From NCBI RefSeq assembly GCF_024398015.1, contig NZ_CP073747.1, positions 1,808,501-1,872,500 of the forward strand: 64,000 nt of DNA, written 5' to 3'. The position numbers and the translations under genes are program-made. Below, one piece after another: positions 7,269 to 16,771 of this stretch (positions within the stretch are counted from its first letter, which is position 1; the number at the start of each line of letters is the position of its first letter). The DNA comes from Kordiimonas sp. SCSIO 12610. GTDB taxonomy: Bacteria > Pseudomonadota > Alphaproteobacteria > Sphingomonadales > Kordiimonadaceae. The notes below the pieces were generated by a model. That model saw nothing but the letters and a program-made list of their open reading frames with translations, made no database searches and was not told the origin of the DNA.

Positions 7269-10200
7269 TTGAAAAAATCAGGAAAATTGTTTGTTCGGTC
7301 TCTTGTTAGTTTAACGACCGTTTTTACTTTGCTTTTGTGTTTGTTGGTTGCGCGATTGATTATTGCGCCCATTGACCTTGAGTTCGCAAAAGAAGAAATC
7401 GACAACCAAGTCAGTGAATTGTTACCAGGATGGCAGGTATCCTATCAGAAAGCTACGCTGGGTTGGGATTGGCAGGCTGTTAGGCCTTGGATTGTTATTT
7501 CTGATTTACGCCTGGTAGATCGACGGGACAGATTGATCAGTGAAATACCAAGTGTTCAGGTGGGAACCAGTTTCTCAACTTTGTATGGCAACATTAAAAT
7601 TTCATCAGTTAACGCGCAGGGTGCTAGGGTTGATATCCTCGATATTGGTGCCTTCAGTGATGATGAAAATACCGACCTTGATACCGATCTATTTGGTGAA
7701 ACGGGTGTCCCAAACCTAAATATTTTGAAGCCACTGTCCGAAGCCTTTAGTCGATTTAGTAATCGCCTCATCGTGGCCGCGCCAAAATTTAAAGATTTGA
7801 ATATTCAAAACACGACTGTCACGGTTAACCGCGGAGAGACTATCGAGCCAGCACGATTATCTGCCTCGTCAATAACGTTAGAACGCCATGACAATACGTT
7901 GATGGCGAGTAGTACAGTTGATGTTACCCTTGGGGGCATTATTCCCACACGCGTTAGTGTGGGGGCGGACATAAATCCGGAAGAAAAGGAGCTTGATTTA
8001 AGACTATCCTTTTCTGAACTCGTGCCAAAGGATTTGGTTGGGTATCTACAATTACCAGACTTTTTTACGTCATTGGATTTTCCTTTTTCGCTTCAGGTGG
8101 ATTTCACCCTTGATGCAGAGGCTGGACTGAAGCAGGCATATTTCCTGACACATATCGACAAAGGAGTTCTTTATCATCCTTCATTGTTTCCCAAAAAGGC
8201 ACCGATTGAATTTGGTAATATCTCCGCACATTTTGACCCACAAGAGCAAGTGTTTGTGTTTGATGAGCTCGAACTCTCGCTTGGTAAGCCAAGGGTTCTA
8301 GGCAGCGGTGTTATTTATTGGCTCGATGATGAAGAACGCCCCGGGGTTCGCTTCAATGCGTCGCTTGAAGCTGCAACCATTGATGAAGTTTTAAGCTTCT
8401 GGCCAATTGCTCGTAAACCCGATGGCTCTGAAAAAGGGGGGCGTGCTTGGGTTGCCAAGCATATGATCGGCGGGGAAGCAAAGAATGCCAAGTTTAACCT
8501 TGATCTGCCGCCTGATGGTAAATCAACGCTCAAAAGCGGTAGCCCCTATGAATTGAACTTCACTTTTGATGATATTGATACTCACTTTATCCTCTCGATG
8601 CCTCCAGTACGCGGCGCAAAAGGCCACGCATTTTTGACGGAAACAGACCTGGATATCATCATTGATTCTGGTACGCTTGTGGGGTTACCCGTAACAGAAG
8701 TGAAGGCTGAGCTTACAAACATTAACTCACGGGATAAATCATACGGTAGTTTTAATTTCGAACTAGCAGGCCCTGTTCCAGAAATTTTAAACCTCATCAA
8801 CAATCCGCCACTTAGGATTCCTGACAAGATAAAGCTCGATATCAATCGTTTTGACGGTACTGCACATGCAAAAGCGCGAATTGGTACGCCACTTTACTTA
8901 AAACCGGGTGAAAACCCGCTTTCTTATGATGTCACGGCGGAACTTAGTAATCTCAGTGTTACCAATATTCTTGATGGCGAGGGGATTAGGAATGCAAATG
9001 CTGTTATGCACATAACGCCTGAAGCGATCGAAGCAAAGGGAAGGGCACGATTAAATGGTGTTTGGTCTGACTTCGTTTGGCATGAGGATTTAATTGGTGG
9101 GCGGGATAACGCGGACCTACAGACAACCCAGATTACGGCTTCTGGAACGACAGATCAGAATGGATTGGAAGCGCTAAAAATAGCTACTAGTCAGTATCTG
9201 AATGGGGAAATTGATTTTGAGGCAAAGCTATCCGGTCGTAATTTTGCTTTTTCATCTATCGATTTTACGGCAGATGCAGCCAAGTCAAAGCTGATGCTAC
9301 AGGAACTTGGTTGGGTTAAAATACCCGGTGTTCCGGCAACAATATCAGGAAAAACACGGCTATCGGATAATGTGGTACATTTGTATCCATTGACGATAAG
9401 TGGAGAAGATATCGACGCCACTGGTGATTTTAAGTGGATAAATAATAATTTGTCGGGAACGTTTGTTGCTAAACAGTTAGGGCAAAATAGTTTTACTGCG
9501 GATGTTACCTTGCCGCTTAACGACAAATCACGTGTAACGGTGAAGGCAGAACGGTTGGACCTCAGGCCATTCCTGACCAATGCAGAAGCTTCCAATGCAA
9601 AAAATGAAAACAATACCGCGACTGAATTATCTAAAACCACCCAAGAAAAACAGGCTTCAAAGGCAAACGAAAAAGCGAACGCTCGTGACATAGTTGAGTT
9701 ATCAATTGCCTCAAAAGAACTATTGCTTCTGAACGGAGAAGCTTTGTCTGATCTGAAGTTTCAGGGAACAGTTATTTCTAACCAGCCTTATGAAATTTCG
9801 GCGGATGGAAATATTCAATCTTCAGGTTCGCCCTTTTCACTTAGCCTAAAACCTCTTGAACAGGTTTTTTACACGCCCACGCAGCAGAAACTTGTCCTGC
9901 AAAGCGAAAATGGCGGTGCTGTGATGCGAGGATTGGGTGTTTTCCCACACCTCAATGGCGGTGTTTTGAACCTTGATGTTTCATCGGTTGGTTGGGCAGA
10001 TACTTGGCGCTTGGAGGGCGAGGTCGAGATCGATGATACCCTCCTGGTGAACAAAGCAACGCTTGGCGAGAAGGTTACAGAAGGCCTTATTGAAGGTATC
10101 GAGGAATATGTTGATAGCGAAGGATTAGCTCTCAATGTTGTCGAAGTACCTTTCCTATATGATAAAGGCCTTTTGGACCTGAATGGACTGAAAGCAAACG

Positions 10201-10646
10201 GTGGTTCCCTCGGTATGACAATGGAAGGCCAACTGGATACTAATAGCGGTAAAATAAATATGAACGGTGTTATTGTGCCAGCTTATGGTTTGAACTCTTT
10301 ATTGGGTAAAATCCCGTTAGTGGGTGCAATTTTCTCTGGCGGTGAAGGCAAGGGATTGTTCGGTTTTACCTACAGAATCAAGGGAGCCACAGATAATCCG
10401 GATGTTGATGTGAGCGCGCTTTCCGGTATTGCACCGGGCTTTCTTCGCGGTATTTTTGAAGGAGGTAAAGGTAAGGTCGAGGATGTGGAGTTACCAGAAG
10501 AGGGTGAAGTTAAAAACGACACAGCATCAGTTGCTAAGGACGGTCAAAATGATGATAAAGTTAGCAAGGATATAGAGACTGATAGTTCAAGGGTGTCGCC
10601 AAAAAACCAGACCGAACCAAAAGAAGATGATAAGCCACAATATTAA
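7269..10646 (+). CDS. Large AsmA-like/YhdP-family envelope protein
   Basis: A 1125 aa protein with an N-terminal signal anchor (about residues 10-30, SLTTVFTLLLCLLVARL), then a very long beta-rich periplasmic region with DUF3971-like and AsmA-like C-terminal parts (near residues 930-1060, with GLNSLLGKIPLVGAIFSGGEGKG). In the AsmA/TamB/YhdP group such proteins are thought to form bridges that carry phospholipids between inner and outer membranes. The last 60 residues are charged and low in complexity, as is a Lys/Glu/Asn insert near residues 775-800. An in-frame stop lies just upstream and the first possible start is a TTG at 7269. The assignment is by layout and motifs; the substrate is unknown. 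Confidence 0.85.
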   Translation: MKKSGKLFVRSLVSLTTVFTLLLCLLVARLIIAPIDLEFAKEEIDNQVSELLPGWQVSYQKATLGWDWQAVRPWIVISDLRLVDRRDRLISEIPSVQVGTSFSTLYGNIKISSVNAQGARVDILDIGAFSDDENTDLDTDLFGETGVPNLNILKPLSEAFSRFSNRLIVAAPKFKDLNIQNTTVTVNRGETIEPARLSASSITLERHDNTLMASSTVDVTLGGIIPTRVSVGADINPEEKELDLRLSFSELVPKDLVGYLQLPDFFTSLDFPFSLQVDFTLDAEAGLKQAYFLTHIDKGVLYHPSLFPKKAPIEFGNISAHFDPQEQVFVFDELELSLGKPRVLGSGVIYWLDDEERPGVRFNASLEAATIDEVLSFWPIARKPDGSEKGGRAWVAKHMIGGEAKNAKFNLDLPPDGKSTLKSGSPYELNFTFDDIDTHFILSMPPVRGAKGHAFLTETDLDIIIDSGTLVGLPVTEVKAELTNINSRDKSYGSFNFELAGPVPEILNLINNPPLRIPDKIKLDINRFDGTAHAKARIGTPLYLKPGENPLSYDVTAELSNLSVTNILDGEGIRNANAVMHITPEAIEAKGRARLNGVWSDFVWHEDLIGGRDNADLQTTQITASGTTDQNGLEALKIATSQYLNGEIDFEAKLSGRNFAFSSIDFTADAAKSKLMLQELGWVKIPGVPATISGKTRLSDNVVHLYPLTISGEDIDATGDFKWINNNLSGTFVAKQLGQNSFTADVTLPLNDKSRVTVKAERLDLRPFLTNAEASNAKNENNTATELSKTTQEKQASKANEKANARDIVELSIASKELLLLNGEALSDLKFQGTVISNQPYEISADGNIQSSGSPFSLSLKPLEQVFYTPTQQKLVLQSENGGAVMRGLGVFPHLNGGVLNLDVSSVGWADTWRLEGEVEIDDTLLVNKATLGEKVTEGLIEGIEEYVDSEGLALNVVEVPFLYDKGLLDLNGLKANGGSLGMTMEGQLDTNSGKINMNGVIVPAYGLNSLLGKIPLVGAIFSGGEGKGLFGFTYRIKGATDNPDVDVSALSGIAPGFLRGIFEGGKGKVEDVELPEEGEVKNDTASVAKDGQNDDKVSKDIETDSSRVSPKNQTEPKEDDKPQY

Positions 10647-10655
10647 AGGTATAAA

Positions 10656-10683
10656 CATTGGGGCAAAGTAATTTGCCCCAATG
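10656..10683. terminator. Perfect 12-bp hairpin between convergent genes
   Basis: CATTGGGGCAAA at 10656-10667 pairs fully with TTTGCCCCAATG at 10672-10683 around a four-base loop. It lies between the convergent YhdP-like gene and tyrS. There is no long U tract on either side, so it may be a weak bidirectional terminator or a mRNA 3'-end stabiliser. Confidence 0.6.
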
Positions 10684-10708
10684 TGCATCGCTATTCGCAG
10701 ATAAATCG

Positions 10709-11962
10709 TTATTCGCTGATAATGAGAGCGTGACGTTTTTTACCGGCGGAGAGTTTGATTTTTCCATCGTTCAACATGTTGCTACTCAAGACCAAGTTTT
10801 CAGTTTCTATCTTGGTATCGTTCAGTTTCAATCCACCTTGTTTCATCAGGCGGCGAACTTCACCTTTTGATTTGCCGAGGCCAGCCTCAACAAAGGCATC
10901 GATTATATTAACTGATGCGTTTAAATCCATTTTGAAGGTTGGTAGGTCATCACCTGCACCGCCCTTGATGAAGGTTTCGCGTGCTGTTGATTCTGCCGTT
11001 TTTGCAGCGTCTGCACCTCGGCACATGGCCGTTGCAGCATTAGCGAGCGCTATTTTCGCATCATTAATTTCCGCGCCTTCAAGCGCTTCAAGGCGCCGGA
11101 TCTCATCCATAGGCAAATCAGTGTACAATCTTAGAAAACGTCCTACATCACCGTCATGGGTATTGCGCCAGAATTGCCAGTAATCGTAACTGGATAACAT
11201 GGCTTCGTTTAGCCAAATTGCGCCGTTTACGCTTTTGCCCATTTTTTTGCCATCCGCCGTGGTAATTAAAGGCGTTGTAAGGCCGTATAATTGATCACCG
11301 TTCACGCGCCTACCAAGTTCGATACCATTAACAATATTACCCCACTGGTCCGAACCACCCATTTGCAGGCTACATCCATGTGTTTTGGAAAGTTCCATGA
11401 AATCATACGCTTGCATGATCATGTAATTGAACTCAAGGAAGGTAAGCGGTTGTTCACGATCAAGACGTAGTTTTACACTGTCGAACGTAAGCATACGGTT
11501 GATTGTGAAATGTGTTCCAATTTCTCTCAGGAAATCAATATATTTAAAAGTGCTCAGCCAATCATCGTTATTAACAAGCTTTGCATCGGATGGATTGTCA
11601 CCGAATGTAAGGAACTGTTCGAAAATACTGCGAATACTTGCCATGTTTTCTGCAATTTTTTCGTCTGTTAGCATTTGGCGTGTTTCATCACGGCCTGATG
11701 GATCACCAATCCGTGTCGTTCCGCCGCCCAGTAACACAATGGGGTTGTGTCCACATTTCTGGAGCCAATGCAACATCATAACTGAAACAAGGTTACCAAC
11801 ATGGATAGAGGGGGCTGTCATATCATAGCCCACATAAGCAGTGATTGAACCTTCAGACATTTTTTGGTCAAGCGCTTCCATATCGGTTGCTTGATGGATA
11901 AATCCTCGTTCAGAGAGAATATTTAAAAATTCTGACTTAAATGATTGATTTTCGTTTGACAT
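10709..11962 (-). CDS. tyrS: Tyrosyl-tRNA synthetase
   Basis: Class I aminoacyl-tRNA synthetase that charges tRNA-Tyr, 417 aa. The HIGH-type signature is HVGN ([11 protein letters not shown], about residue 54), the KMSKS-type signature is KKMGKS (about residue 240), and the C-terminal S4 RNA-binding domain covers about residues 350-410. The tyrosine-binding GYDMTAPS and [10 protein letters not shown] blocks are present. It is divergent from anmK with about 120 bases between, a pairing found in many proteobacteria. A GCTATATAGC palindrome at 11981-11990 lies just upstream of its start and contains a CTATAT that could be a -10 element. Confidence 0.97.
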   Translation of the reverse strand: MSNENQSFKSEFLNILSERGFIHQATDMEALDQKMSEGSITAYVGYDMTAPSIHVGNLVSVMMLHWLQKCGHNPIVLLGGGTTRIGDPSGRDETRQMLTDEKIAENMASIRSIFEQFLTFGDNPSDAKLVNNDDWLSTFKYIDFLREIGTHFTINRMLTFDSVKLRLDREQPLTFLEFNYMIMQAYDFMELSKTHGCSLQMGGSDQWGNIVNGIELGRRVNGDQLYGLTTPLITTADGKKMGKSVNGAIWLNEAMLSSYDYWQFWRNTHDGDVGRFLRLYTDLPMDEIRRLEALEGAEINDAKIALANAATAMCRGADAAKTAESTARETFIKGGAGDDLPTFKMDLNASVNIIDAFVEAGLGKSKGEVRRLMKQGGLKLNDTKIETENLVLSSNMLNDGKIKLSAGKKRHALIISE

Positions 11963-12086
11963 TATTTGGTCCGTTTACTGCTATATAGCAAATTTCTTAT
12001 AGTGATTGCGGCGAGTGGTTTAGCATAGGCCATGAAAAACACAAAGCCTCAAGCTGTAAAATAATGACCGAGTAGGAATATGCGCT

Positions 12087-13238
12087 ATGTCAGCGAAAAA
12101 CAAAACACTCTGTGCCGTGGGATTAATGAGTGGAACCTCCATGGACGGCGTCGATGCAGCTATTTTATATACTAACGGCGAAACCATAGAGCGCCATGGC
12201 CCATCATTGACAATGCCGTACACTGATGGATTGCGCAGTGATATTCAAAAGGCCGTTGAGGCAGCAGCAAATTTGCCAGCAATTACCAGTGACAACGAAT
12301 TCATAAATGAAGTCGCTGATAATATTACGGATTTTCATAGCGACGCCGTGTTTGAATTAGAAAGTATGCTAGGGGCAGGTAGGGACCAGATTGATATCAT
12401 TGGTTTTCATGGTCACACGGTAACACATAGGCCTGAACGTGGTTGGACATGGCAAATTGGTGATGGTGGTCGCTTGGCTGGAAATACAGGAATTTCGGTT
12501 GTCGCAGATATGCGAACAAACGATATGCTGCATGGCGGGGAAGGGGCTCCGATTGTCCCGATATATCATTCTGCACTTTTGAAGAAGAATCTGAAACATA
12601 AAACGATTGCGGTTTTGAATATTGGGGGTGTGGCCAATGTAACATGGGTCAAGTTTGATGAAACCGGAGAGCTTATAGATATTGTTGCCTTTGATACAGG
12701 GCCCGGGAATGCGCTCCTTGATGACTGGATGCTTGCCCATACTGGTAAGGCGATTGATTTCAATGGCGAAACCGCCGCTACTGGCCTCAAGCACGAGGAA
12801 ATTATTATGGGGCTAATGGCGTCTCCTTATTTTGATGAAAAACCGCCTAAAACATTGGATCGTAATGACTTTAATATGCAATCGGCACGAGGTCTATCGT
12901 TGGAGGACGGTGCTGCCACACTTACAAGCTTTGTTGTCGAATCTGTAGTTGCAGCGCAAAGCCATTTTCCTAGCACTCCAGACGTTTGGTATATATGTGG
13001 TGGCGGGCGGCACAATACAACATTGATGCGCCGTCTTCGCCGTCATTTGCCGGCGCTTGTTGAACCAGTTGAAAGCCTTGGTTGGCGTGGTGATGCCCTT
13101 GAGGCTGAAGCGTTTGCCTTTTTAGCAGTACGGTCGCTTTATGGCCTTCCGCTCAGCCTGCCAAAGACAACAGGGTGTGAAATGCCGGTTACTGGCGGCG
13201 TTCTTCATAAAACGCGAAAGCGCTACGCACGGCGGTAA
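12087..13238 (+). CDS. anmK: Anhydro-N-acetylmuramic acid kinase
   Basis: Phosphorylates and opens 1,6-anhydro-MurNAc to MurNAc-6-phosphate during cell-wall recycling. The 383 aa protein starts with the family signature GLMSGTSMDGVDAAI (ATP-binding loop, residues 12-26). FHGHTVTHRP (about 109) and NIGGVANVT (about 179) are the other conserved sugar/ATP blocks, with FDTGPGNALLDDW near 205 and CGGGRHNTTLMRRL near 310. Followed by a strong terminator shared with the convergent hydrolase. Confidence 0.96.
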   Translation: MSAKNKTLCAVGLMSGTSMDGVDAAILYTNGETIERHGPSLTMPYTDGLRSDIQKAVEAAANLPAITSDNEFINEVADNITDFHSDAVFELESMLGAGRDQIDIIGFHGHTVTHRPERGWTWQIGDGGRLAGNTGISVVADMRTNDMLHGGEGAPIVPIYHSALLKKNLKHKTIAVLNIGGVANVTWVKFDETGELIDIVAFDTGPGNALLDDWMLAHTGKAIDFNGETAATGLKHEEIIMGLMASPYFDEKPPKTLDRNDFNMQSARGLSLEDGAATLTSFVVESVVAAQSHFPSTPDVWYICGGGRHNTTLMRRLRRHLPALVEPVESLGWRGDALEAEAFAFLAVRSLYGLPLSLPKTTGCEMPVTGGVLHKTRKRYARR

Positions 13239-13265
13239 ATAGTTTTATATGATAGGTAGATCAAA

Positions 13266-13292
13266 AAATAAGGCGGTCAGACCGCCTTATTT
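13266..13292. terminator. Bidirectional terminator between anmK and hydrolase
   Basis: A perfect 12-bp stem (AAATAAGGCGGT / ACCGCCTTATTT) with a three-base loop. Read on the minus strand it is followed by a run of T (complement of 13262-13268), the standard terminator layout; on plus it is followed by a short T-rich stretch. Confidence 0.8.
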
Positions 13293-13313
13293 AATCATTA
13301 AATCAATCAATAA

Positions 13314-13958
13314 TCAGCCTTCTTTAAGGCGTTTGTTTAAGTATGTATTGATCTTCGCCATGAAGGCATTGAGTTCGGTTTCAAAGAAATGATTTGCGCC
13401 CCGAACTTCTTCATGGTCAATCACAATTCCTTTTTGTGCTTGTAACTTTTCAACAAGCTTAATGATCGAAATTGGTGTTACCATTTCATCATCGCCTGCT
13501 TGCACGATAAGGCCTGAGGACGGGCAAGGGGCAAGGAATGAGAAATCATACTGGTTCGCTGGCGGTGCGACAGAGATAAAGCCCTTGATTTCTGGACGGC
13601 GCATCAAAAGCTGCATCGCGATCCAGGCACCAAACGAAAACCCTGCAACCCACGTTCCCGTTGAATTAGGGTTCATAGACTGTAGCCAATCGAGCGCAGA
13701 AGCAGCGTCCGATAACTCACCAATACCCTGATCAAACTCGCCCTCGCTTCGGCCAACACCGCGAAAATTGATCCTTAGTGTCGCGAAACCACGGTGAACA
13801 AAGGCGTGATAAAGATAATAAGTGACCTTATTATCCATTGTGCCCCCATATTGCGGATGCGGATGTAAAATAAGCGCTACAGGCGCAGTATCAGATTGTG
13901 CAGGCTGATATCGGCCTTCAAGGCGACCAGCAGGTCCATTAAAAATAATTTCTGGCAT
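13314..13958 (-). CDS. Alpha/beta hydrolase, COG2945-like
   Basis: A 214 aa cytoplasmic hydrolase. Visible elements: oxyanion region LHPHPQYGG (about 31-39), INFRGVGRSEG (about 73-83), nucleophile elbow GFSFGAW (Ser near 116), acid in QAGDDEMV, and catalytic His in RGANHFF (near 190). This short, lid-less family is widespread in alphaproteobacteria; its substrate is unknown. It lies divergent from the cysteine desulfurase operon and convergent to anmK, which gives no firm clue to its job. Confidence 0.88.
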   Translation of the reverse strand: MPEIIFNGPAGRLEGRYQPAQSDTAPVALILHPHPQYGGTMDNKVTYYLYHAFVHRGFATLRINFRGVGRSEGEFDQGIGELSDAASALDWLQSMNPNSTGTWVAGFSFGAWIAMQLLMRRPEIKGFISVAPPANQYDFSFLAPCPSSGLIVQAGDDEMVTPISIIKLVEKLQAQKGIVIDHEEVRGANHFFETELNAFMAKINTYLNKRLKEG

Positions 13959-14153
13959 GATTGATCTTTGGTGTGCTTTTCTATTAAATTATTGTCGAGC
14001 AAACGACGCCCAATTAACTATATAAATAAGCATATATCTAATTTTACTATCGAATCGCAAGCATCCTGTTTAATTTATGCAAAAATAATCAAAGATTTTG
14101 CGCCAAGCAGCGTTTTAAAACGGTTCGACAAAAGCTGAAACTATAGAAAACTT

Positions 14154-15269
14154 ATGGCTAAACCAATTTACCTTGATTTTAATGCGACATCGCCAATCTT
14201 GCTGGAAGTGATTGAAAAAGTTGCAGAAACCATGACCTTTCTGGGGAATCCGTCGTCGGTTCACCAAACAGGTCGGAAGGCCCGTTCTATTGTTGAAGAG
14301 GCCCGTTCGCAGGTTGCTGCTCTGGTTGGCGCTCGCAGTCGTGACATTGTGTTCACAAGTGGCGGTACAGAAGCAAATAATGCTGTTCTGCGCGCGACCG
14401 GTGCCAAAAGTCTGATTATATCCGCGATTGAGCATGACTGTGTAATTGCAGCTTCACAAGTAAGCGGCCTTCATGTTCAGACTCTTTCAGTCAACAATGA
14501 CGGTAAAGTAGACCTTGAGGAATTATCCCGTCTTTTGGAAAAGACCGAAAATCCAGCGTTGGTTTCAGTGATGCTTGGTAATAATGAAATGGGCGTCATT
14601 CAGGATATTGCAAAAGTCTCCACAATCGCGAAAGAGTTCGGCGCACGCGTTCACTGTGACGCCGTGCAGGCCGCGGGTAAGATTTCGATCGATTTTAATG
14701 AACTTGGTGTCGATTATCTGACCCTGTCTGCTCATAAGCTTGGTGGGCCGCAAGGTGTAGGTGCGATTGTACTTGCGCCAACTGCGCCATTGAATGCCTT
14801 TATCGTTGGGGGAGGGCAGGAACTTGGGCGAAGGTCTGGGACAGAGAATGTAGCGGGTGTCGCAGGGTTTGGTGTTGCTGCTATCGCAGCGCTTAGCAAT
14901 CAAGCGGAGTATGATCGAGTTCAAAGCCTTCGCGACCGGATGGAAGCTGAGATCAGAGCACATGCAAATGATATTATAATTGCAGGCAAGGATACTGATC
15001 GCCTACCGAACACCAGTTGTATTGTGATGCCGGGGATGAAAGGGGAAACACAGGTGATGCATTTTGACCTTAATGGCATCTGTGTATCGTCTGGATCCGC
15101 GTGTTCTTCGGGCAAAGTGAAGGTTTCGCATGTTATGACTGCCATGGGGCTTGATGAGGAGTTGGCGAACTCTTCGCTTCGTGTCTCGCTTGGGCTTTCT
15201 ACGACCGATGAAGAGATTGATCGCTTCATTGAGGCCTGGAAGACATTATATAACCGCACGAAGCGATAA
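14154..15269 (+). CDS. Cysteine desulfurase, NifS/IscS-like paralogue 1
   Basis: PLP enzyme that takes sulfur from cysteine as an enzyme-bound persulfide. The 371 aa protein has the PLP lysine Lys195 (LSAHKLGGPQG), His94 stacking on PLP, Asp169 in HCDAVQ, and the catalytic Cys317 on a flexible loop (SSGSACSSGKVKVSHV). It is clearly different from the second copy, which starts 8 bases after its stop, so the two are cotranscribed. Resemblance is to the Spl1/NifS-like proteins that precede iscS in some alphaproteobacteria (recalled, not searched). No IscR-type regulator gene lies upstream. Confidence 0.92.
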   Translation: MAKPIYLDFNATSPILLEVIEKVAETMTFLGNPSSVHQTGRKARSIVEEARSQVAALVGARSRDIVFTSGGTEANNAVLRATGAKSLIISAIEHDCVIAASQVSGLHVQTLSVNNDGKVDLEELSRLLEKTENPALVSVMLGNNEMGVIQDIAKVSTIAKEFGARVHCDAVQAAGKISIDFNELGVDYLTLSAHKLGGPQGVGAIVLAPTAPLNAFIVGGGQELGRRSGTENVAGVAGFGVAAIAALSNQAEYDRVQSLRDRMEAEIRAHANDIIIAGKDTDRLPNTSCIVMPGMKGETQVMHFDLNGICVSSGSACSSGKVKVSHVMTAMGLDEELANSSLRVSLGLSTTDEEIDRFIEAWKTLYNRTKR

Positions 15270-15277
15270 TTGCTGCT

Positions 15278-16429
15278 ATGAAGACACCAGTTTACCTCGA
15301 TAATCAGGCAACAACGCCCCTCGACCCAAGGGTTTTAGAGGTGATGATGCCGTACTTTACCGAAAAGTTCGGCAACCCCCATTCCGCAACGCATAAATAT
15401 GGCTGGGAAGGTGAAGCAGCGCTCGATATTGCGCGTGAGCAGGTTGCTAGTGTGATTGCTGCAAATGCTGACGAAATTATCTTTACCAGCGGCGCCACTG
15501 AAGCCAACAATATGGCGATCAAGGGCGTTATGCAGGTTTGGGCGCAAAAGAAACCTGAAATCATTACCTTGAATACAGAGCATAAATGTGTGCTTGCGTC
15601 AGCAAGGGCATGTGAAAGATATGGCGCAAAGGTAACGGTTATTCCTGTGGAGGCTAATGGCCTGTTGGATGTCAAAAAACTTGAGGCAGCGATAAGCGAT
15701 AAAACCGCACTGGTTTCTGTAATGGCCGTAAATAACGAGATTGGCGTAATCCAACCCCTTAAGGAAATTGGCGAAATTGTAAAAGCAGCAGGTGCAATTT
15801 TTCATACGGATGCAGCGCAGGCTTTCGGGAAAATACCGATCGATGTTCGTGATATGAATGTGGATCTCCTTAGCATATCTGGCCACAAAATATATGGCCC
15901 CAAGGGTGTTGGCGCGCTTTATAAACGAAACCATCATTCTGTCGCTTTATCGCGCTTTATGGACGGCGGTGCACAAGAGCGTGAACAACGTGCGGGTACA
16001 CAGGCCCCAGCGCTCGTTGCAGGGCTTGGCAAGGCAGCAGCAATAGCGTCTAACGAAATGCTTCAGGAAAATGGCCGCCTCTATGCAATGATGCAACGCT
16101 TTAAAACTCAGATAAAAAGTGGCCTTAATAATATCATCGTTAATGGTGATGAAGATCAACGCATCCCGGGAAATTTGAATATCAGTTTCCCTGATGTCGA
16201 TAATGATCGGTTGCTATCGAATATTCGTGATTTGGCACTTTCAAGCGGGTCCGCTTGCGCATCTGGCACCAGCGATCCATCGCATGTATTGGAGGCGATT
16301 AAGGGACCTGACATGCATGATAAAAACGAGGCTTCCATTCGTTTGGGGATCGGGCGCTTTACGAGTGATGAAGAAATTGACTTTGCCGCCAATAGAATCA
16401 TTCGGGCGGTAAATAGTTTAAGGGCATAA
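15278..16429 (+). CDS. iscS: Cysteine desulfurase IscS
   Basis: Sulfur donor for Fe-S clusters and tRNA thiolation. At 383 aa it has the PLP lysine Lys204 in SGHKIYGPKG, His102 in NTEHKC and catalytic Cys327 in SSGSACASGTSDPSHVL, positions very close to those of E. coli IscS (Lys206, Cys328). The long active-site loop marks it as a group I desulfurase. It sits between paralogue 1 and an ISC-type ferredoxin (gap of 3 bases), but iscU, iscA and hscBA are not in the cluster. Confidence 0.94.
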   Translation: MKTPVYLDNQATTPLDPRVLEVMMPYFTEKFGNPHSATHKYGWEGEAALDIAREQVASVIAANADEIIFTSGATEANNMAIKGVMQVWAQKKPEIITLNTEHKCVLASARACERYGAKVTVIPVEANGLLDVKKLEAAISDKTALVSVMAVNNEIGVIQPLKEIGEIVKAAGAIFHTDAAQAFGKIPIDVRDMNVDLLSISGHKIYGPKGVGALYKRNHHSVALSRFMDGGAQEREQRAGTQAPALVAGLGKAAAIASNEMLQENGRLYAMMQRFKTQIKSGLNNIIVNGDEDQRIPGNLNISFPDVDNDRLLSNIRDLALSSGSACASGTSDPSHVLEAIKGPDMHDKNEASIRLGIGRFTSDEEIDFAANRIIRAVNSLRA

Positions 16430-16432
16430 AGT

Positions 16433-16771
16433 ATGGCTGAGATTGAGATTATTTTTGTAAGCGCAAACGGCGAAGAAACGCCTGTTAAGGCCGAAGTTGG
16501 GATGAGTGTCCTCCAACTTGCGCATTATAACGATATTGATATGGAAGGAACTTGCGAGGGCAACATGGCATGTTCTACCTGTCATGTGATCATGGAGCAG
16601 AAGCACTATGATGCGATCCCTTCGGCGAGCGAAGAAGAAGAGGAAATGCTTGATTTTACTGTCGGTCTCACAGGTACATCCCGTTTGGGATGCCAAGTGA
16701 ATATCGATGATACAATGGATGGAATGAAGCTGTTTCTACCGAAAACCAATCAAAATATGATGGGATTTTAA
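16433..16771 (+). CDS. fdx: ISC-type [2Fe-2S] ferredoxin
   Basis: Adrenodoxin-like electron carrier that reduces persulfides or clusters during Fe-S assembly. The 112 aa sequence holds the four cluster ligands Cys41, Cys47, Cys50 and Cys87 in the CX5CX2C...C pattern (GTCEGNMACSTCHV and RLGCQV) and an acidic stretch (SEEEEEM) for partner binding. It begins 3 bases after iscS, and its stop shares a base with the start of the next small gene (TAATG). Its place directly after iscS supports the ISC role. Confidence 0.94.
   Translation: MAEIEIIFVSANGEETPVKAEVGMSVLQLAHYNDIDMEGTCEGNMACSTCHVIMEQKHYDAIPSASEEEEEMLDFTVGLTGTSRLGCQVNIDDTMDGMKLFLPKTNQNMMGF

Noticed and set aside
7181-7405. Minus-strand open frame of 74 aa over the start of the YhdP-like gene
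   Set aside because: Overlaps the conserved N-terminal membrane segment of the real gene and resembles no family.
13959-14153. Possible tRNA in the gap before the cysteine desulfurases (a GGTTCGA sequence near 14120)
   Set aside because: No matching acceptor and anticodon stems can be built around it; the region looks like an AT-rich promoter region.
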